Origin: Clostridia bacterium
GTDB taxonomy: Bacteria > Bacillota > Clostridia > Oscillospirales > QAMX01
Direction of reading: 5' to 3'
Length of the DNA stretch: 6,423 bases
Assembly (NCBI GenBank): GCA_017556885.1
Contig: JAFYLV010000142.1
Coordinates: 1-6,423, forward strand
Part shown: positions 5,490 through 6,423 of the stretch, in pieces
How positions within the stretch are numbered: the first letter of the stretch is position 1
How the letters are laid out: the number at the start of each line of letters is the position of its first letter
Translations under genes and position numbers: made by a program
The notes under the pieces: generated by a model
Told to the model about the DNA's origin: nothing
What the model saw: the letters and a program-made list of their open reading frames with translations, nothing else
Database searches by the model: none

Positions 5490-5909
5490 TTATTGTTTTG
5501 AATCAGTAGCATCCAAGGCTCCCTCTGACGAGGGAGCTGTCACCAAAGGTGACTGAGGGAGAGAATTTTGCACCAAACGATCAATACATGCACATACACC
5601 GCGGAAATTTCGGTCAATATCCAAGTTGCAAATCCTTACTACAGTTAAGTGCATAGCGTTCAAATCATTGGTCCGCTGTTCATCTTTTATTCTCTGCTCC
5701 GTCGTATAGTGCCCTCCGCCATCAAGCTCAATGATCAACCTCGCCTTGGCACAATAAAAGTCTGCGATATAGTTTCCAATCGCTTTTTGCCTTTGAAAAC
5801 GAACCGGATAGTTGCGTAAAAAATTATACCACAGTTTCCGTTCCCAAGGGGTCATATTTTTCCTCAGTGCTTTTGCCAGAGGAATATTATCTCTGTTATA
5901 GTCTTTCAT
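5490..5909 (-). CDS. DUF559 (Vsr-like endonuclease fold) protein, gene inside a repeat-bounded unit
   Basis: The 139-aa protein shows the DUF559 pattern: LRKNMTPWERKLWYNFLR (15-32), FQRQKAIGNYIADFYC (38-53), LIIELDGGGHY (58-68), then RTNDLNAM and VVRICNLDIDRNFRGV. The expected nuclease residues are visible: Glu23, Asp50, Glu61, with the RQ pair at 40-41. The family is related by fold to very-short-patch-repair and restriction endonucleases, but its biological role is not established. ATG 5909 is preferred over TTG 5927 because GGAGGGAG lies 5 nt upstream. Residues 116-134 (including APSSEGAL) are encoded by the left inverted repeat, and the last five residues and stop come from flanking DNA, so the C-terminal tail is probably not functional. 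Codon use is AT-richer than the core genes. No clear promoter was seen; read-through from the acetyltransferase gene is possible. Confidence 0.88.
   Translation of the reverse strand: MKDYNRDNIPLAKALRKNMTPWERKLWYNFLRNYPVRFQRQKAIGNYIADFYCAKARLIIELDGGGHYTTEQRIKDEQRTNDLNAMHLTVVRICNLDIDRNFRGVCACIDRLVQNSLPQSPLVTAPSSEGALDATDSKQ
5505..5508. repeat. Candidate target-site duplication, left copy (AGTA)
   Basis: AGTA abuts the outer edge of the left inverted repeat, and the same 4 bp abut the right one at 5976-5979. With the preceding C on both sides the match is CAGTA. Four or five bases can match by chance, but the exact placement at both repeat edges makes an insertion footprint plausible. Confidence 0.5.
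5509..5564 (+). repeat. Left terminal inverted repeat with two hairpins
   Basis: The outer hairpin is CTCCCTC (5519-5525), TGAC, GAGGGAG (5530-5536). The inner hairpin is GTCACC (5539-5544), AAA, GGTGAC (5548-5553). A second GAGGGAG (5555-5561) could replace the first and pair with CTCCCTC to enclose the inner hairpin, so two alternative folds exist. The repeat overlaps codons 116-134 of the DUF559 gene on the minus strand. Confidence 0.8.
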
Positions 5910-5912
5910 TTT

Positions 5913-5975
5913 CTCTCCCTCCGTCAAAAATCAAAGATTTTTGCCATCTCCCTCGTCAGAGGGAGGCTTTGATAC
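5913..5975 (-). repeat. Right terminal inverted repeat with two hairpins and the DUF559 ribosome site
   Basis: Read on the minus strand from 5975 it gives the same outer hairpin CTCCCTC-TGAC-GAGGGAG (5948-5965). Then comes an inner hairpin CAAAAATC-TTT-GATTTTTG (5925-5943) and finally GGAGGGAGAG (5913-5922). The inner stem differs in sequence from the left copy but keeps the same position and 3-nt loop. The last motif doubles as the Shine-Dalgarno sequence of the DUF559 gene. Confidence 0.8.
5915..5922 (-). promoter_or_regulatory. Ribosome binding site of the DUF559 gene, formed by the repeat
   Basis: GGAGGGAG lies 5 nt before ATG 5909. It corresponds to the GAGGGAG motif found at the inner edge of the opposite repeat, so the mobile unit's end itself provides the translation signal and decides the start. 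Confidence 0.7.
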
Positions 5976-5979
5976 AGTA
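5976..5979. repeat. Candidate target-site duplication, right copy (AGTA)
   Basis: It is the match to AGTA at 5505-5508, directly outside the right inverted repeat. Confidence 0.5.
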
Positions 5980-5994
5980 CAAAACCACACAATA

Positions 5995-6025
5995 CGCACT
6001 ACACCGAAAGGTGTATAGAAGTGCG
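5995..6025 (-). other. Bulged stem-loop downstream of the acetyltransferase gene
   Basis: CGCAC (5995-5999) and TACACC (6000-6005) pair with GGTGTA (6010-6015) and GTGCG (6021-6025) around a GAAA loop on the plus strand. A 5-nt bulge TAGAA (6016-6020) separates the two helices. It lies about 46 nt past the acetyltransferase stop. On the minus strand the following bases are TATTGTGTGGTTTTG, a poor U-tract, so a terminator role is only possible. It may instead belong to another repeat family. Confidence 0.5.
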
Positions 6026-6071
6026 CTCTTCCATAGATTGGGTATGTCTTATTCATCCGTCAAAAGATGTG

Positions 6072-6423
6072 TTATTCGCGTTTACTGTACTCATCTTTTG
6101 TTAACCGCCAATGATATTGCAATTTCCCCTTATGCGGCTGAGGGATTGCTTCCGTCATAACAAGTTTGAACCCATTCTTTTCCCAAACACGCCGTGAGCG
6201 AATATTGTAATCCTCGCAAAAACAATGCAATACATCCACTTGTTCGCATTCAAAGGCGTGTTTCACCTGCATACCGATAAAAAGTGTTCCAATACCTTTT
6301 CCCCAATATGTTTTTTCGCCAATTGACATATCAATTCTTCTTACATCAGTGTTCTCCGGATATAAAGCACTAATGTTAGGCAGATTCATTTTTTGTAACC
6401 AACATTCTCCTATATTCTCGCCA
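6072..6423 (-). CDS. GNAT-family N-acetyltransferase, AAC(6')-like (N-terminus beyond window)
   Basis: The frame is open from the right window edge to TAA at 6072-6074 and gives 116 residues of C-terminal part; the internal ATG at 6389 is not the start, because coding continues upstream as GENIGECWLQK. The acetyl-CoA pyrophosphate-binding loop is YWGKGIGT (fragment residues 39-46), preceded by the beta strand RRIDMSIGEK (28-37). DYNIRSRRVWEKNGF (71-85) is the usual GNAT alpha4-beta7 segment with the family's N-x-R-x2-R-x-W/Y-E-K pattern. The enzyme transfers an acetyl group from acetyl-CoA to an amine. The ID-x-x-IGE plus WGKGIG combination recalls aminoglycoside 6'-N-acetyltransferases, but the substrate cannot be assigned from a fragment. 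It is AT-richer than the central block. Confidence 0.88.
   Translation of the reverse strand, partial: GENIGECWLQKMNLPNISALYPENTDVRRIDMSIGEKTYWGKGIGTLFIGMQVKHAFECEQVDVLHCFCEDYNIRSRRVWEKNGFKLVMTEAIPQPHKGKLQYHWRLTKDEYSKRE

Larger units (their letters stand above)
5509..5975 (-). mobile_element. 467-bp DUF559 unit with terminal inverted repeats
   Basis: The unit begins GCATCCAAGGCTCCCTC and, on the opposite strand from the other end, GTATCAAAGCCTCCCTC. The outer 28 bp match at 25 positions, and each end continues into a second hairpin and a GAGGGAGAG motif. The only gene within is DUF559, which is oriented from the right to the left end and supplies no recognisable transposase. The layout resembles a MITE or other non-autonomous mobile unit carrying a nuclease gene. 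Whether DUF559 itself drives movement or is cargo cannot be told from one copy. I recall CTCCCTCTGACGAGGGAG-type repeats as common in clostridial gut genomes, but cannot verify this here. Confidence 0.65.

Noticed and set aside
5509..5564. Left repeat hairpins as a transcription terminator or CRISPR repeat
   Set aside because: No U-run follows the stems, and only two inverted copies exist with a gene between them, not a spaced direct-repeat array.
5867..6160. 97-aa open frame on the plus strand
   Set aside because: It crosses the right inverted repeat and the ends of two minus-strand genes and has no recognisable content.

Overview
The window looks like chromosomal DNA from a low-to-medium GC Firmicute, most likely a gut-type clostridium (Oscillospirales/Ruminococcaceae-like). 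The reasons are strong AGGAGG-type ribosome sites, sigma-A-like promoters, a zinc-motif ROK sugar kinase, and the clostridial pairing of an M50 protease with a radical SAM protein and its DUF2344 partner. Assignment below class level is inference. All seven supported genes lie on the minus strand, so transcription runs from right to left.

Right edge (about 6423 to 5490): a GNAT acetyltransferase whose N-terminus lies outside the window, then a small DUF559 endonuclease-like gene. The DUF559 gene sits in a 467-bp unit (5509-5975) bounded by 28-bp inverted repeats (25/28 identical) and flanked by the same 4 bp, AGTA, on both sides. The repeat ends provide the gene's ribosome site at one end and its C-terminal codons at the other. 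This unit is the most unusual structure in the window.

Centre (5358 to 2007): a GC-rich core block. It encodes an 81-aa single-span membrane protein, an M50 site-2-type membrane protease (SpoIVFB-like), a 612-aa radical SAM protein of the TIGR03960 type, and its DUF2344/TIGR03936 partner. Genes 1-2 and 3-4 each overlap by 8 nt, which suggests translational coupling. A strong promoter for the second pair is embedded in the last codons and stop of the protease gene.

Left part (1979 to 975): a ROK-family glucokinase with its own extended -10 promoter and a clear hairpin terminator. From 737 to the left edge there is an AT-richer XRE-type regulator with a TPR-like C-terminal part, cut by the window edge. 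A 27-bp perfect palindrome lies just upstream of its promoter and is a good operator candidate.

The central block reads as housekeeping genes of the vertical lineage. The AT-richer ends (XRE regulator; DUF559 unit and GNAT gene) look like accessory DNA. No rRNA, tRNA or CRISPR array was seen. No gene-free stretch exceeds 300 bases: the gaps at 738-974 and 5910-6071 hold the regulatory and repeat elements listed.
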